DNA from: Candidatus Eiseniibacteriota bacterium
Lineage (GTDB): Bacteria; Arandabacterota; Arandabacteria; Arandabacterales; Arandabacteraceae
Reading direction: 5' to 3'
Assembly: GCA_030592245.1 (NCBI GenBank)
Contig: JAUVJV010000044.1
Coordinates: 1 to 9,980 of the forward strand
DNA length: 9,980 nt
Below the pieces are notes generated by a model. The model saw nothing but the letters and a program-made list of their open reading frames with translations, had not been told where the DNA came from and searched no databases. The position numbers and the translations under genes are program-made. Positions 1 to 6,236 of the stretch are shown piece after piece. The stretch's first letter is position 1, and each line of letters opens with the position of its first letter.

Positions 1-83
1 AGTTTATACTCGATGCTTATCGCGAGGCAATAGAGAAACATTACAGGTTCTTCAGCTATGGCGATGCCATGCTGATTCTTTAG
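1..83 (+). CDS. queA: QueA, tRNA preQ1(34) S-adenosylmethionine ribosyltransferase-isomerase (3' end only)
   Basis: Only the last 26 codons and the TAG stop are in the window, read in the frame starting at base 3. The tail reads DAYREAIEKHYRFFSYGDAM followed by LIL. This matches the highly conserved QueA C-terminus, where the Y-R-F-[FY]-S-[FY]-G-D-A-M-L-I signature ends the protein. QueA transfers the ribosyl part of S-adenosylmethionine to preQ1 in tRNA to form epoxyqueuosine. The next gene, 11 bases downstream, is tgt, which performs the preceding step of the same pathway; queA-tgt adjacency is a common bacterial arrangement and supports the call. Nothing can be said about the missing upstream part. 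Confidence 0.93.
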   Translation, partial: FILDAYREAIEKHYRFFSYGDAMLIL

Positions 84-94
84 AAGGGCGGCAG

Positions 95-1225
95 ATGGAA
101 TTCGAAGTCCTGCATACGGACAAGAGGAGTGGTGCAAGGGCGGGCATCTTGAAGACCCCGAACGGCGTGGCCCACACTCCGGTTTTCATGACCGTGGGGA
201 CCCAGGGCACGGTCAAGGCCGTCCCCCCGCGGGAGCTCAAGGAAGCCGGCGTGGAGGTCGTGCTCTCCAATATGTACCACCTTTACTTGAGACCGGGCGC
301 CGATACGGTGGCCCGCGCGGGAGGTCTCGCCCGGTTCATGTCCTGGGACGGGCCCACGCTTACCGACAGCGGGGGCTATCAGATCTTCTCCATGGCCGAC
401 TTGAGGAAGATCACTCCCGAAGGGGTGACCTTCAAGTCGCACCTTGATGGGTCCGAACACTTCCTCACGCCCGAGAAGGTGATGGAGCTGCAGGGGAAGA
501 TCGGTGCGGACATAATTATGGTCCTTGATGAGTGCGCGAGCTATCCGATATCCTTCGACAAGGCAAGAAAGTCGACCGATCTGACGATCGAGTGGGCCAG
601 GCGGTCACGGAGCGAGTTCGAGCGCCTCGGCCTGGGACCGGAGCAGGCGGTTTTCGGTATTGTCCAGGGCAGCACCTATGAGACCTTACGCAAAAGGTGC
701 GTCGAGGACTTGATACGCATAGGGTTCGATGGTTATGCTATTGGAGGGTTGTCCGTCGGGGAGCCCAAGAGCGCGATGTTCGAGATGGTGACGGTCTCGA
801 CGGACATGTTGCCGGAGGACTCACCCAGGTACCTTATGGGTGTGGGGTTCCCGGAGGACATCGTGGAGTGCGTAGGACGCGGGGTGGACATGTTTGATTG
901 TGTTATGCCGACCAGGAACGCCAGGAACGGGTCGCTGTTTACGTCCCGGGGGAAGATAGTGGTGAGGAACGCCATGTACGCGGAGGATCTCTCCCCGGTA
1001 GATTCGGAGTGCGACTGCTATACCTGCCGGAATTTCACGAGGGCCTACCTTCGCCACCTCTTCAATGCGGGCGAGCTCCTGGCGGCGAATCTCGCGACCC
1101 TGCACAATGTGACGTTCTATCAGAAGATGATTAAGGAGATGCGGACTGCTATCATGGAGGATAGATTCCCTGAGTGGAGGGATTCCTTCCTGGCGCGGTC
1201 ACAGCGAACAGGACACAGGGAGTGA
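95..1225 (+). CDS. tgt: Tgt, queuine/preQ1 tRNA-guanine transglycosylase
   Basis: This enzyme exchanges guanine-34 in the anticodon wobble position of tRNA(Asp, Asn, His, Tyr) for the queuosine precursor preQ1. The 376-residue length is typical for bacterial Tgt. Visible signatures are TDSGGYQIFSM (residues 90-100, with Asp91 as the general acid/base), GGLSVGEP (217-224), and FDCVMPTRNARNG (267-279), in which Asp268 is the expected covalent nucleophile. The zinc site is CDCYTC (Cys306, Cys308, Cys311) with His337. All key residues are present, so the enzyme should be active. The ATG start is preceded by GAAGGG at 83-88, six bases away, which overlaps the last base of the queA stop codon; co-transcription with queA is likely. 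The GGYQIF form (Tyr where many homologues have Phe) is a mild variant. Confidence 0.97.
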   Translation: MEFEVLHTDKRSGARAGILKTPNGVAHTPVFMTVGTQGTVKAVPPRELKEAGVEVVLSNMYHLYLRPGADTVARAGGLARFMSWDGPTLTDSGGYQIFSMADLRKITPEGVTFKSHLDGSEHFLTPEKVMELQGKIGADIIMVLDECASYPISFDKARKSTDLTIEWARRSRSEFERLGLGPEQAVFGIVQGSTYETLRKRCVEDLIRIGFDGYAIGGLSVGEPKSAMFEMVTVSTDMLPEDSPRYLMGVGFPEDIVECVGRGVDMFDCVMPTRNARNGSLFTSRGKIVVRNAMYAEDLSPVDSECDCYTCRNFTRAYLRHLFNAGELLAANLATLHNVTFYQKMIKEMRTAIMEDRFPEWRDSFLARSQRTGHRE

Positions 1226-1239
1226 ACGGAGGTACTTAT

Positions 1240-1578
1240 ATGGTGATACTCCTGAACGGATTGGCGTGGATGGGCTCAGTACTTGGACAGTGTGAGCAAC
1301 AGGGTGAGGGCGGAGGATCGCCCTGGTCGGGCATCTGGATGATCGCCCTGATCTTCATAATCTTCTATTTCCTGCTCATCCGGCCGCAACAGAAGAAACA
1401 GAAGCAGCATCAGAAGCTGATGGATTCGCTCACCAAGGGCGATAAAGTCGTGACTTCGGGGGGAATCTACGGCACGGTTATCGGCGTGAAGGAAGGCGTC
1501 GTTGTCCTCAAGATAGCCGAGGATGTCAAGATCGAGGTCGCCAAGTCTGCGGTTACGGCGGTTATAGCAAAAGAGTAG
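1240..1578 (+). CDS. yajC: YajC, Sec translocon accessory membrane protein
   Basis: This is a small single-span inner-membrane protein that associates with SecDF and the SecYEG translocase. The frame is open from an upstream ATG at 1174, but that start would lie inside tgt. The ATG at 1240 is preceded by a strong GGAGG (1228-1232) and gives 112 residues, the usual YajC size. The N-terminus is mildly hydrophobic (residues 2-15), then a Gly-rich patch leads into the transmembrane segment at about 31-47. This is followed by the family signature RPQQKKQKQHQKL (48-60) and the conserved cytoplasmic domain with GDKVVTSGGIYGTV (67-80). The final part alternates hydrophobic and charged residues, as expected. 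It sits 14 bases after tgt, the classical tgt-yajC order, but the secD and secF genes that often follow are replaced here by def. Confidence 0.95.
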   Translation: MVILLNGLAWMGSVLGQCEQQGEGGGSPWSGIWMIALIFIIFYFLLIRPQQKKQKQHQKLMDSLTKGDKVVTSGGIYGTVIGVKEGVVVLKIAEDVKIEVAKSAVTAVIAKE

Positions 1579-1586
1579 GTTGGGAA

Positions 1587-2117
1587 ATGGCGGTAGTTAA
1601 GATCCGACTCTACGGTGATCCGGTCCTGAGGAAGGTATCGGAGCCCGTTACAGAGATCGATGATGAGATGAGAGACCTCTTCGACAGGCTCATAGACACC
1701 GTCGAGGACGCTGGGGGGTTGGGGCTTGCCGCTCCCCAGATCGGGGTCTCGAAGCGAGTGATAGTGGTTGTCGATATCGATGAGGAAGGCCGGAGGAGCC
1801 CCTTCTTACTCGTAAACCCCGAGATAGTCTCGGCCTGTGGCGAGCAAGCGGTAGAGGAAGGGTGCCTGAGCATACCGGAGATCTACGCGAAGGTGAGGCG
1901 TCCCCAGAGTCTGGTTCTCAAAGGGCTGGACCAGGAGGGCAGGGAGGTTGATATCGAGGCCTCCGGCCTCATCGCCAGGGCGTTCGCGCACGAGATCGAT
2001 CACCTGGATGGGATTCTCTTCGTGGATAGGATCGGGATGGTGAAGAGAAGCTTGATTAAGAGGAAACTGAGCGAGATCAAGAAACAGGCCAAGGAGATGT
2101 TGAAATCCCCGCAATGA
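1587..2117 (+). CDS. def: Def, peptide deformylase
   Basis: This metalloenzyme removes the N-formyl group from nascent proteins at the ribosome exit. The 176-residue protein carries all three deformylase motifs: GLGLAAPQIG (44-53, with Gln51 stabilising the oxyanion), EGCLSIP (91-97, with Cys93 as a metal ligand), and HEIDH (135-139, with His135 and His139 as metal ligands and Glu136 as catalytic acid/base), followed by LDGILFVDRI. It should therefore be active. The C-terminal tail from about residue 150 is lysine-rich and presumably helical, as in type 1 deformylases. The ATG lies 8 bases after the yajC stop, with only a weak GGGA-like ribosome binding site (about 1580-1584). The stop codon overlaps the fmt start by four bases (ATGA), indicating translational coupling of the deformylase and the formyltransferase. 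Confidence 0.97.
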   Translation: MAVVKIRLYGDPVLRKVSEPVTEIDDEMRDLFDRLIDTVEDAGGLGLAAPQIGVSKRVIVVVDIDEEGRRSPFLLVNPEIVSACGEQAVEEGCLSIPEIYAKVRRPQSLVLKGLDQEGREVDIEASGLIARAFAHEIDHLDGILFVDRIGMVKRSLIKRKLSEIKKQAKEMLKSPQ

Positions 2118-3142
2118 GGGTGATCTTTGCCGGCAGTCCCGTCTTCGCGGTACCATGTCTTCAGCGCCTTCTCTCGAGTGCTCATGAGATAGTCTCTGTC
2201 GTGACCCAGCCGGATCGGCCCGCCGGCCGCGGGCTTAAGCTCAAAGCCTGCCCGGTGAAGGAATTCGCGCTTGAGCGCGGCATAGAGGTTCATACTCCGG
2301 AGAAATTCAATACCCGCTCCTTCCGCGAGGTACTTTCCGGTCTAAAGCCCGATCTCATGGTCGTGGTGGCATATGGGAAGATCTTCAGGCGCAGGGCCCT
2401 TGCCCTTCCGCGGCTGGGATGCGTCAACCTGCATGCGTCGCTTCTGCCCGGGTACCGCGGGGTAGCTCCTGCGAATTGGGCGATCATGAAGGGCGAGACC
2501 GAAACCGGCGTAACCACCATCTTCATGGATGAAGGGATAGATACAGGGGACATGATTCTCTCGAGGCCGACTCCGATTGCGGAGGATGAGACCGCGGGCG
2601 AGCTCCTCGAACGGCTGGCCCTAATCGGTGCGGATGTGATGGCGGAAACCTGCGATCTCATCGCCGAAGGCAAGGCCGGGCGCACCGTGCAAGATGAGGG
2701 TCTTGCGAATTATGCTCCCAAGCTCTCCAGGGATGACCGGCAGATTCGATGGGAACTTCCGGCCCTGGCCGTTCACAATCACATACGGGGCGTGACTCCA
2801 TGGCCGGGCGCCGTTACCTTTATCAGGGATCGTCCGGTCAAGGTTAAGGCCTCCAGACTCGCGCAGGCTCTTCCCGGCGCAACCGGTGTTGCCGGTGGTG
2901 AGCCCGGCGCTGCTGTTGGTGAGCCCGGCGCTGCTGTTGGTGAGCCCGGCGCGACCGTTGGTGGATCCCCGGGACGCGTGATTGACATTGATTCCGATCG
3001 CGGTGTGCTTGTATTATGTGGCAGCGGTGCAATCTGGCTTCCGGTGCTTCAGGCCGAGGGCCGGAAAGCGAGTGCCGGAGCCGATTTCGCGAGAGGCTTC
3101 AGATTGAAGGTTGGCGATGGCTTTGGCCATAAGACAGAGTAG
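2114..3142 (+). CDS. fmt: Fmt, methionyl-tRNA formyltransferase, with a repeat insert in the C-terminal domain
   Basis: This enzyme formylates Met-tRNA(fMet) using 10-formyltetrahydrofolate, making the initiator tRNA that Def later acts on. The N-terminal Rossmann-like catalytic domain begins FAGSPVFAVP (5-14), with TQPDRPAGRG at 31-40. The formyltransferase signature is VNLHASLLPGYRG (104-116), with catalytic Asn105 and His107, and MDEGIDTGDM (138-147) supplies Asp143. The C-terminal tRNA-binding domain is recognisable from KLSRDDRQIRW (203-213) and HNHIRGVTPWPGA (221-233). The loop after the active site reads YRGVAPANW, which departs from the WRGAAPIQ form common in Fmt and resembles formyltransferases of the ArnA type, but the C-terminal domain and the def neighbour settle the assignment. 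At 342 residues it is about 25-30 longer than E. coli Fmt. The extra length is explained by a Gly/Pro/Ala repeat at about 254-287. Confidence 0.95.
   Translation: MRVIFAGSPVFAVPCLQRLLSSAHEIVSVVTQPDRPAGRGLKLKACPVKEFALERGIEVHTPEKFNTRSFREVLSGLKPDLMVVVAYGKIFRRRALALPRLGCVNLHASLLPGYRGVAPANWAIMKGETETGVTTIFMDEGIDTGDMILSRPTPIAEDETAGELLERLALIGADVMAETCDLIAEGKAGRTVQDEGLANYAPKLSRDDRQIRWELPALAVHNHIRGVTPWPGAVTFIRDRPVKVKASRLAQALPGATGVAGGEPGAAVGEPGAAVGEPGATVGGSPGRVIDIDSDRGVLVLCGSGAIWLPVLQAEGRKASAGADFARGFRLKVGDGFGHKTE
2900..2962 (+). repeat. 21-bp tandem repeat inside fmt (three units)
   Basis: Three head-to-tail units of 21 bases lie at 2900-2920, 2921-2941 and 2942-2962. The first two are identical and the third differs at three positions. 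The repeat unit length is a multiple of three, so it stays in frame and encodes GEPGAAV, GEPGAAV, GEPGATV. The flanking sequence on the left (about 2875-2899) is a degraded, similar Gly/Ala/Val-rich stretch. The two identical units suggest recent duplication by slippage or unequal exchange. It lies in a loop of the Fmt C-terminal domain, where added length should be tolerated. Confidence 0.93.
3106..3110 (+). promoter_or_regulatory. Ribosome binding site that selects the DUF116 start at 3117
   Basis: GAAGG at 3106-3110 is six bases upstream of the ATG at 3117. The same frame also offers a TTG at 3111, but that would directly abut the GAAGG with no spacing. The ATG is therefore preferred. Confidence 0.55.
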
Positions 3143-3971
3143 GCTGCTAAAGGGTAGGAACCTCTTCATCTTCCTGTCTTTTCTCGGGGTACTCGCCCTG
3201 GGGGTCGTACTTCTCGGCTTCTGGTATCTCATAGAGCCGAGGCTTGAGGAGATCCATGCGGGACTTCCCCTCGCCATCGGCCTTGCCATCCTGGCGGTAT
3301 ATCTGGGCGTGGCCGGTCTCTTCTGCCTTATCGTCCTGAGCAGCTACCTTCAGCGCGATCTCATATCCGCGAAACGCATCACCGTGAGAATCCTCTTCCC
3401 CCTTGCCCTGGGGATCGGAAAGTCCCTGAGGATCTCCGAAGACGAGATCAGAGGATCCTTCATCGAGATACATAACTCCCTGGTCAGGGCGGCTTCTCCG
3501 CTCGTAAGGGGAGACAGGCTGCTCCTTCTTCTGCCTCACTGCCTCCAGAACTTCCAGTGCCCCCACCGGGTCACAGGCGAGATCAGGAATTGCACGGGGT
3601 GCGGCAAGTGCGAGATAGCCGACCTCACCAAGATGTGCGATGCCTACGGGATCAAGATGTCGATCGCCACGGGCGGGACCCTGGCAAGACGCGTGATCGT
3701 CGAGATGAGGCCCAAGGCCATAGTGGCCGTGGCCTGTGAGCGTGATCTTACGAGCGGAATCCAGGACAGCTATCCCATACCGGTTATCGGCGTCCTGAAC
3801 GAGAGACCCTTCGGCCCGTGCAGGGATACCCGCGTGGACCTGGCGAAGGTGGCGACGGCGATTCGTTTCTTTCTGGGGAGTGATGCCGCCCCCACCGGTG
3901 ACGATAAGCCGGAAGAGCAGGAGGCCGGATGGGCCCCATGTGGAGAGAAGAGTGACAGCCTCCGCACGTGA
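3117..3971 (+). CDS. DUF116 family cysteine-rich membrane protein
   Basis: This 284-residue protein belongs to the DUF116 family, whose biochemical function is unknown. Two transmembrane segments are visible at about residues 15-39 and 51-78. The soluble domain from about 90 on carries eight cysteines in a conserved-looking pattern: Cys142 and Cys148 (CLQNFQC), Cys159, Cys162 and Cys165 (CTGCGKC), Cys174, Cys207 (VACERD) and Cys235 (GPCRDT). Other DUF116 hallmarks are EIADL (166-170), IATGGTLARRVI (183-194) and PVIGVLNERPFGPC (222-235). The CxxCxxC cluster suggests metal or iron-sulphur binding, which is inference. The start overlaps the fmt end by 26 bases and the end overlaps rsmB by 20 bases, so the gene is embedded in the translation operon. 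The last ~30 residues after FFLGSD look poorly conserved and partly reflect the overlap with rsmB. Confidence 0.88.
   Translation: MALAIRQSRLLKGRNLFIFLSFLGVLALGVVLLGFWYLIEPRLEEIHAGLPLAIGLAILAVYLGVAGLFCLIVLSSYLQRDLISAKRITVRILFPLALGIGKSLRISEDEIRGSFIEIHNSLVRAASPLVRGDRLLLLLPHCLQNFQCPHRVTGEIRNCTGCGKCEIADLTKMCDAYGIKMSIATGGTLARRVIVEMRPKAIVAVACERDLTSGIQDSYPIPVIGVLNERPFGPCRDTRVDLAKVATAIRFFLGSDAAPTGDDKPEEQEAGWAPCGEKSDSLRT
3942..3947 (+). promoter_or_regulatory. Ribosome binding site that selects the GTG start of rsmB
   Basis: GGAGAG at 3942-3947 lies just upstream of the GTG at 3952. The frame stays open upstream to 3880, but a start there would give a Pro/Arg-rich extension and a 92-base overlap with the DUF116 gene. 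The GTG gives an N-terminus beginning MTASAREIALRVL, as expected for RsmB. Confidence 0.5.
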
Positions 3972-5277
3972 AATCGCCTTGAGAGTCCTCGTTGAGTATC
4001 CCGGCAGGGCCAAGCCCGACGAACTGCTCGAGCGCTATTTGAGAGAGCATGACCCGGAGCGCCGCGAGCGGGCCCTTGCCACCCACCTGGTGAGCGGGAC
4101 CATAAAGTGGCGGAACCGTCTCGACCATGTCATCAAGCAGCTCTCGCGTAAGAAGCGCGTGGTATCCCCGCACATCCTGAATATCCTCAGGCTCTCGCTC
4201 TACCAGGTGATGTTCCTGGACAAGATCCCCGCCTACGGGGCCACCAATGAGGGAGTGAAGCTGGCCAAGGAGTATGGCGACAGGTACCAGGCCAACTATG
4301 TGAACGCGATCCTGAGAGCATACTTGAGGAACAAGGATGGCATCACCTTTCCGGACCTTGGCGCAGATCCGCTCAAGCATATCTCGGTCATGTACTCTCA
4401 CCCTCCATGGCTCGTGAAGCGGTGGCTCAAGCGGTTCACGGTCGAGGAGGTCGTGGAATTGGCGAAGGCGAATAACCGTATTCCCTCGATCGGGCTCAGG
4501 GTAAATCTCCTCCGCGCGAGCCTGGAAGACGTGGAAGCCTCGCTCATCGATCGAGGAGCCGAGATCGTCTCCAGGGGCTTCGGGGGTGCCGCCCATGTCT
4601 ATGTGCGGGGCGCAAGCCCGGTGGAGGCAACCGGGGTACACCGCCGCGGGCTGGTCCAGGTTCAGGACGCGAGCTCCACCCAGGTGGGGCGCATCTTGTC
4701 TCCCGAGGAGGGAAGCCGGGTCATCGATCTCTGCAGTGCTCCGGGGGGAAAGGCCACCCATCTTTATGAGATCGCGGGTGGGAAGGCCACCGTCCTGGCC
4801 TCCGATACCTCGTATCGCCGGCTTCTCATGGTAAAGAAAAACGCACGGCGACTGGGACACGAAGGAATGGTATTCGCGGCATCCGACGGGAGACGGCCGG
4901 CCTTTAAGGATGCCGATTTCCTGCTCGTCGATGCGCCCTGCACGGGGCTCGGCGTTCTCGCGCGGCGATGGGATCTGCGCTGGGCCAAGCGGGAGCAGGA
5001 TATCCAGAGGATGGCCGCCTACCAGAAGGAACTTCTCTCGGCCGCGATAGGAATTGTTAAGAGGGGTGGAGTTGTGGTATACAGTACTTGCAGCATCGAG
5101 CCCGAGGAAAACGAGCAGGTGGTGGAAGCCGTCATCGCCGAGCGCGGAGACCTCAGGCTTTCAGATGTCGGTAGTCTTGTTGACCCTTCCATCGTCTATA
5201 AGGATGGGATGATGCAGACCCTGCCCCACGTGCACGGGGTCGACGGGATCTTCGCGGCACGACTCGAGAGGATATGA
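3952..5277 (+). CDS. rsmB: RsmB, 16S rRNA (cytosine-967-C5) methyltransferase
   Basis: This enzyme uses S-adenosylmethionine to methylate C967 of 16S rRNA during small-subunit assembly. From the GTG start the protein has 441 residues, normal for RsmB. The N-terminal third is the NusB-like RNA-binding domain, with SAREIALRVL near the start and the helical stretch ILRLSLYQVMFLDKIPAYGA (77-97). The Rossmann methyltransferase domain follows: VQDASSTQV (237-245), the SAM-binding loop DLCSAPGGKATH (259-270), DAPCTG (327-332, with Cys330 needed for product release in this family) and YSTCSIEPEENE (377-388, with Cys380 the expected nucleophile). It ends with HGVDGIFAARL, the typical RsmB C-terminus. 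It is translationally overlapped by the DUF116 gene upstream and by the PASTA gene downstream (shared ATGA-like junction at 5274-5277). Confidence 0.95.
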   Translation: MTASAREIALRVLVEYPGRAKPDELLERYLREHDPERRERALATHLVSGTIKWRNRLDHVIKQLSRKKRVVSPHILNILRLSLYQVMFLDKIPAYGATNEGVKLAKEYGDRYQANYVNAILRAYLRNKDGITFPDLGADPLKHISVMYSHPPWLVKRWLKRFTVEEVVELAKANNRIPSIGLRVNLLRASLEDVEASLIDRGAEIVSRGFGGAAHVYVRGASPVEATGVHRRGLVQVQDASSTQVGRILSPEEGSRVIDLCSAPGGKATHLYEIAGGKATVLASDTSYRRLLMVKKNARRLGHEGMVFAASDGRRPAFKDADFLLVDAPCTGLGVLARRWDLRWAKREQDIQRMAAYQKELLSAAIGIVKRGGVVVYSTCSIEPEENEQVVEAVIAERGDLRLSDVGSLVDPSIVYKDGMMQTLPHVHGVDGIFAARLERI

Positions 5278-6017
5278 TGGGAAAGAAGGTAATTGTCTTC
5301 CTGGCAGTTGGAGCCGGGACCATAGTGGGCATAGCGTTGCTCTTTAACCTCTTCATGACGGTGCTTGTCGGAGGGCGCCAGATAACAGTGCCCGATATTA
5401 GAGGCCTGCGGGAGGATGTCGCCGCCTCGGCGCTCGGCGACAATAGCCTCAAGTACCAGGTGATAGGGGATGAATTCAGTGTCGAGTACCCTGAGAGCAC
5501 GGTATCGAGCCAGAATCCCCAGCCCGGCCAGGTGGTCAAGCAAGGACGCAAGATAGTGGTCATGATGAGCAGGGGGGGCGAGTTCAAGGAGGTTCCCTAC
5601 TGCGTTGGCAAGCCCTTAAGGACTGCGAGGATCATCCTCGGCAAGACCGGCCTGCTGGTGGGTAATGTCACAAGGGTGCCTTCGCGTGGAGGGTATCCCG
5701 AGGAGGTGCTCTCGACCGAGCCTCTTCCCGGAACAGGCGTGGTCAGGGGAAGCCCCGTGAACATCCTGGTCAACGAAGGATCGAAGGGGCCCAATCTGAT
5801 CATTCCCGACCTGAGACGGCAGTCATACCTGGGCGCCAAGATGAAACTCGAGCGCCTGGGTCTCTTCGTGCAGGAGTCCAGCCTGGACGAACGTTTCAAT
5901 CCATTGCGGTCGCGAATCGTTCTGCATGACCCGCCCATGGGCCACGTGGTCTCAAGAGGCGACACCGTAACCCTCATAATCTCGGTGCCTGGCGACGACG
6001 AAGGCCAGAGCCTGTGA
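5274..6017 (+). CDS. Membrane-anchored protein with three PASTA domains and no kinase domain
   Basis: The 247-residue protein has a short positively charged start (MMGKKV) and one transmembrane anchor at about 6-32, which should place the remainder outside the cytoplasmic membrane. Three PASTA repeats follow: about 38-100 (starting ITVPDIRG, with SSQNPQPGQVV), 105-167 (KEVPYCVGKPL, with STEPLPGTGVV) and 176-238 (LIIPDLRRQSY, with HDPPMGHVV). PASTA modules bind peptidoglycan fragments or beta-lactams in Ser/Thr kinases and some penicillin-binding proteins. Here there is no kinase or transpeptidase domain, so the likely role is cell-wall sensing or scaffolding, which is inference. It overlaps the rsmB stop by four bases. 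Two ATG codons in a row (5274, 5277) are possible starts, with GAGAGG at 5266-5271 upstream; the second is also usable, making the start uncertain by one codon. Confidence 0.9.
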   Translation: MMGKKVIVFLAVGAGTIVGIALLFNLFMTVLVGGRQITVPDIRGLREDVAASALGDNSLKYQVIGDEFSVEYPESTVSSQNPQPGQVVKQGRKIVVMMSRGGEFKEVPYCVGKPLRTARIILGKTGLLVGNVTRVPSRGGYPEEVLSTEPLPGTGVVRGSPVNILVNEGSKGPNLIIPDLRRQSYLGAKMKLERLGLFVQESSLDERFNPLRSRIVLHDPPMGHVVSRGDTVTLIISVPGDDEGQSL

Positions 6018-6051
6018 TAGAGTCACTGAATCAAGAGAGAGGAGACCAAGC

Positions 6052-6222
6052 ATGTTAGATCCTGCATACGGAGTGGGATGGGGCACTCTTTCACTCATCA
6101 ATGCCGGTCTTGCCCAGGGCAAGGGCAGGCACGGTTTCATATGGTGGCTGATCTCGATCTTTCTAGGTCCCATCGCCACCTTCCTGATCGTGATTCTCGG
6201 CCGGGTCGAAACCAACAGATAA
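6052..6222 (+). CDS. Small membrane protein of 56 residues
   Basis: This short gene begins at an ATG preceded by an excellent purine-rich ribosome binding site (AGAGAGGAG, ending at 6044, seven bases away). The protein starts MLDPAYGVGWGTLSLINAGL, then has a charged Gly-rich hinge (GKGRHG, about 23-28), and a transmembrane helix at about 29-50 (FIWWLISIFLGPIATFLIVI) before a short polar tail RVETNR. The combination of a Gly/Lys/Arg turn, aromatic residues and a [LF]GP[IL]A motif in the helix resembles a widespread type of small hypothetical membrane protein, but no family name is assigned with confidence. It lies 34 bases after the PASTA gene and 14 bases before the asparagine-synthetase-like gene, which suggests co-expression with both. 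Support is from ribosome binding site, composition and spacing; function is unknown. Confidence 0.72.
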   Translation: MLDPAYGVGWGTLSLINAGLAQGKGRHGFIWWLISIFLGPIATFLIVILGRVETNR

Positions 6223-6236
6223 GGGCTGACTACTCA

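Noticed and set aside
1174..1239. Longer YajC N-terminus from the ATG at 1174
   Set aside because: It would overlap tgt and has no good ribosome binding site, whereas the ATG at 1240 follows GGAGG and gives the normal family length.
2779..2988. Antisense Pro/Ser/Ala-rich reading frame opposite the fmt repeat
   Set aside because: It mirrors the 21-bp repeat on the other strand and has no independent support for being a gene.
3147..4860. Long reading frames on the - strand opposite the DUF116 gene and rsmB
   Set aside because: Both + strand genes are recognised families. Antisense frames in GC-rich coding DNA stay open by chance, and these show no family motifs.
6078..6236. Longer N-terminus for the asparagine-synthetase-like protein, starting at 6078
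   Set aside because: The extension is rich in Arg, His and Ser, unlike the family. It overlaps the small membrane gene, which has a far better ribosome binding site.
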